Source: Azadirachta indica | Lineage: Eukaryota; Streptophyta; Magnoliopsida; Sapindales; Meliaceae | DNA length: 64,000 nt | Assembly: GCA_022749755.1 (NCBI GenBank) | Contig: CM040450.1 | Coordinates: 12,918,913 to 12,982,912 of the forward strand | Direction: 5' to 3' | In this document: positions 62,230 to 64,000 of the stretch, piece by piece | Position numbering within the stretch: the stretch's first letter is position 1 | Layout: the number at the start of each line of letters is the position of its first letter | Program-made: the position numbers and the translations under genes | The notes under the pieces: generated by a model | Seen by the model: the letters and a program-made list of their open reading frames with translations, nothing else | Told to the model about the DNA's origin: nothing | The model's database searches: none

Positions 62230-64000
62230 ATGGGCGTAAAGCAAGCTATAAAGAGCCTGGATGCATTTCCTCGCGCGGAGGAGCATTTGTTGCAGAAAAC
62301 TCAATCTGGAGCACTTGGTAAATTAACTGGATTATCATTTGATTGTGAGATGTATTTGATTCCAATTTATATGTTGATTATACTGGTCACCTTTCTTTTT
62401 CTCTAAATTTTGTAGTCTCCATAATTGGTCTTGTCATAATGGCCTCATTATTCTTGCATGAGCTCAGATATTATATTACAACTTATACAGTCCACCAGGT
62501 ATGCAATTTCTCCCTACCACTTGCCAAAAATTTCTTTTGAATATGTATATTCCAATCAAAAGCAGATATGATGCGGGTACGTTGATATGCCAATTGCAAA
62601 AACTAGAAACGTAATTGCAAAGCATCAGAATCTAAATAAAACAAGTTAGAAATTGCATTAAGAAACAGTTCACAATTCATGGTTAATTCTCTGGAGCAAA
62701 TTATGTTTCTCAAATTCTTGATAAACTCTCTGGAAGCGAATTAAGTTTAAAAATCCCGTTATCATAACCTGCTAATGAAAATGTTGAGGCATGTTTGAAT
62801 CAAAATCCTTTTTTGAGAAAAAAGGAATAATTATTATTTCCCTGGCGAACAATCGAACCTGAGGGAGAAAAAACATAAGGACTCTAATCTAATATCATTA
62901 GTGGTGTAGCTCACGACTGAAAGTATTCTTGAGTCTGGCAACCACAAACCTCATATTAGTCCCCGTTTCTGAGTTAAGAGACAATTCGGAAGGTCTTTAC
63001 AAATAATCTCAATCAAAGAGTTTCCCAAAGGGGTGGAGTAATTGAATAATAGGAACACTTCTGCAGGTTTGCTTGAATTTGTGAGCATATAAACAATTGA
63101 GTTTCCTTAATAAATGATTATCTTGTTTCTTCTCAAGGAGAAAAAAAAAAAAAAGGCAATTGACAAAGCATGTTTCTAGCAGATGTCTGTAGACTTAAAG
63201 CGTGGAGAAACTCTTCCGATTCACATAAACATGACATTTCCTTCCTTACCTTGTGATGGTTAGCATCTATGCCTTCTTTAAATTGGCTATTTTATTTGCA
63301 GATTAGGTGTTTGATCTCACCTTTGAATTATTTTTCATATGAAATAAAAAGTGATCACAGTTTTTTTCCTTTCTTTTTTTTTTTTCAGTGTTGAGTGTTG
63401 ATGCTATTGACATGTCTGGGAAGCATGAAGTGGATCTTGATACAAACATATGGAAAGTAAGACTGTCTTTCTTATGAAAATTTTATTAGCTAACTATTAC
63501 TAGTTTTAATGGCACTTATACATATCACGTCATACTTTGACATTCTCTTTTCAAAAAAAGAAGGAAACCTACTAATTTTAAAGAGAACTACCCCTTATGA
63601 TTTTTTTATTGTATTTTGAAGATAGAGGATAGATTTTCATGAAGTAAATATTGTAGCACAATTGGGTATATGAGATGGTAGCCCTGAGTGGTGGGTTGAA
63701 TGGTAAGACTTTAAGTCAAAGGTCCCCTTAGGGCCACCTCCAATGTGGCTTTGCATAACCATCATAGGTTATAAGAGCAGCAGCAACCACTGGTTTGAGT
63801 TTAGGACACTAGTGAAGCCTGGGGATTTTCTGTATTAAGAAAAAGTATTAGGGGAAGGTGAAGATATGACTGTTTGTGATTCTTCTGACATATTTCCACA
63901 GATAAAGCATTCTAAGTTGTGAGCATTTATTACCAGGGAGGGAGGGAGGGAGGTTGGTAGTATTTTTATTTTATTTCTCCTGCTAACCAGTTTGGACTTT
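62230..64000 (+). CDS. ERV46/ERGIC3-like ER-Golgi cargo receptor, 5' part (runs off the window)
   Basis: Exons 62230-62317, 62416-62498, 63183-63258 and 63389-63456 join in frame and give the first 105 aa. It resembles Arabidopsis AT1G22200. ERV46-type proteins cycle between ER and Golgi in COPII/COPI vesicles with ERV41 and act in retrieval of ER proteins. Residues 1-28 are cytosolic (MGVKQAIKSLDAFPRAEEHL). The first membrane segment lies at ~30-50 (VSIIGLVIMASLFLHELRYY). The lumenal domain starts with SVDLKRGETLPIHINMTFPS and DVLSVDAIDMSGKHEVDLDT. The second membrane segment and the C-terminal tail would lie beyond the window. Residues after 63456 are intron 4. Confidence 0.93.
63678..63830 (+). 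mobile_element. Possible SINE-like remnant in an ERV46 intron
   Basis: GGTAGCCCTGAGTGGTGGG resembles a pol III A box, and a weak B-box-like GGTTTGAGTTTAGG follows only ~110 bases later, which is far too wide for a canonical SINE. The call is weak. Confidence 0.25.
63936..63950 (+). other. G-quadruplex motif in an ERV46 intron
   Basis: Four GGG runs separated by single A residues (GGGAGGGAGGGAGGG). They lie on the sense strand of intron 4. Single-base loops make this a canonical, very stable quadruplex sequence. Confidence 0.85.

Noticed and set aside
62855..62935. Possible tRNA gene (B-box-like GGTTCGATTGTTC on the minus strand)
   Set aside because: No cloverleaf, no clear A box at the proper spacing and no acceptor stem. 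At best a decayed SINE piece.

Overview
This is nuclear DNA of a flowering plant, most likely a rosid eudicot. The RRP5-like protein resembles what I remember of Citrus and other Sapindales, but that is memory and not a search. The evidence for a plant is: many short GT-AG introns with T-rich 3' ends, very AT-rich intergenic DNA, plant-only gene families (a KMD-type F-box/kelch protein, a plant SCL-class SR protein), and MITE-like and telomere-like repeats. No CRISPR arrays, operons or bacterial features are present.

Layout. (1) 799-10258, + strand: a complete 15-exon gene of the DDB1/CPSF160/SF3B3 superfamily (like Arabidopsis AT3G11960), 1395 aa. (2) 11459-31108, - strand, tail-to-tail with it: a complete 40-exon RRP5/PDCD11 gene, 1924 aa. 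Every exon joins in frame. (3) 32906-35177, + strand, head-to-head with RRP5: an SCL30A/SCL33-like SR splicing factor, 211 aa, with a 5'UTR intron and a GAAG-rich intron. (4) 36517-37542, - strand: an intronless KMD-type F-box/kelch gene, 341 aa. (5) 37.6-54.4 kb: a gene-poor, strongly AT-rich block. It holds a decayed ~190-bp tandem array, a ++-- cluster of ~570-bp repeats with foldbacks and degenerate telomere motifs, a decayed transposon-type coding remnant, two hAT-MITE-like copies, a ~110-bp tandem array split by a ~1.2-kb insertion, and a broken proline-rich (extensin/PRP-like) remnant. (6) 57187-60004, + strand: a complete Lunapark gene, 391 aa, with one or two alternative non-coding first exons upstream. 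(7) 62230 to the window end, + strand: the 5' part of an ERV46/ERGIC3-type cargo receptor gene.

How the genes relate. They are independent eukaryotic genes. Genes 1 to 3 all belong to RNA metabolism or to families linked with it. The AT3G11960/AT3G11964 pair is also adjacent in Arabidopsis, so this looks like conserved microsynteny. RRP5 and the SR gene share a ~0.9-kb divergent promoter with two TGGGCC (site II-like) elements. The Lunapark and ERV46 genes both act in the early secretory pathway, but nothing shows that they are co-regulated.

Coding models were built by hand from splice signals, reading-frame continuity and family knowledge. UTR ends and transcription starts are estimates. 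I found no clearly new biological system. The most unusual items are the repeat architecture at 44.5-48 kb, an in-frame GC-AG intron in gene 1, and the GAAG cluster in the SR gene.
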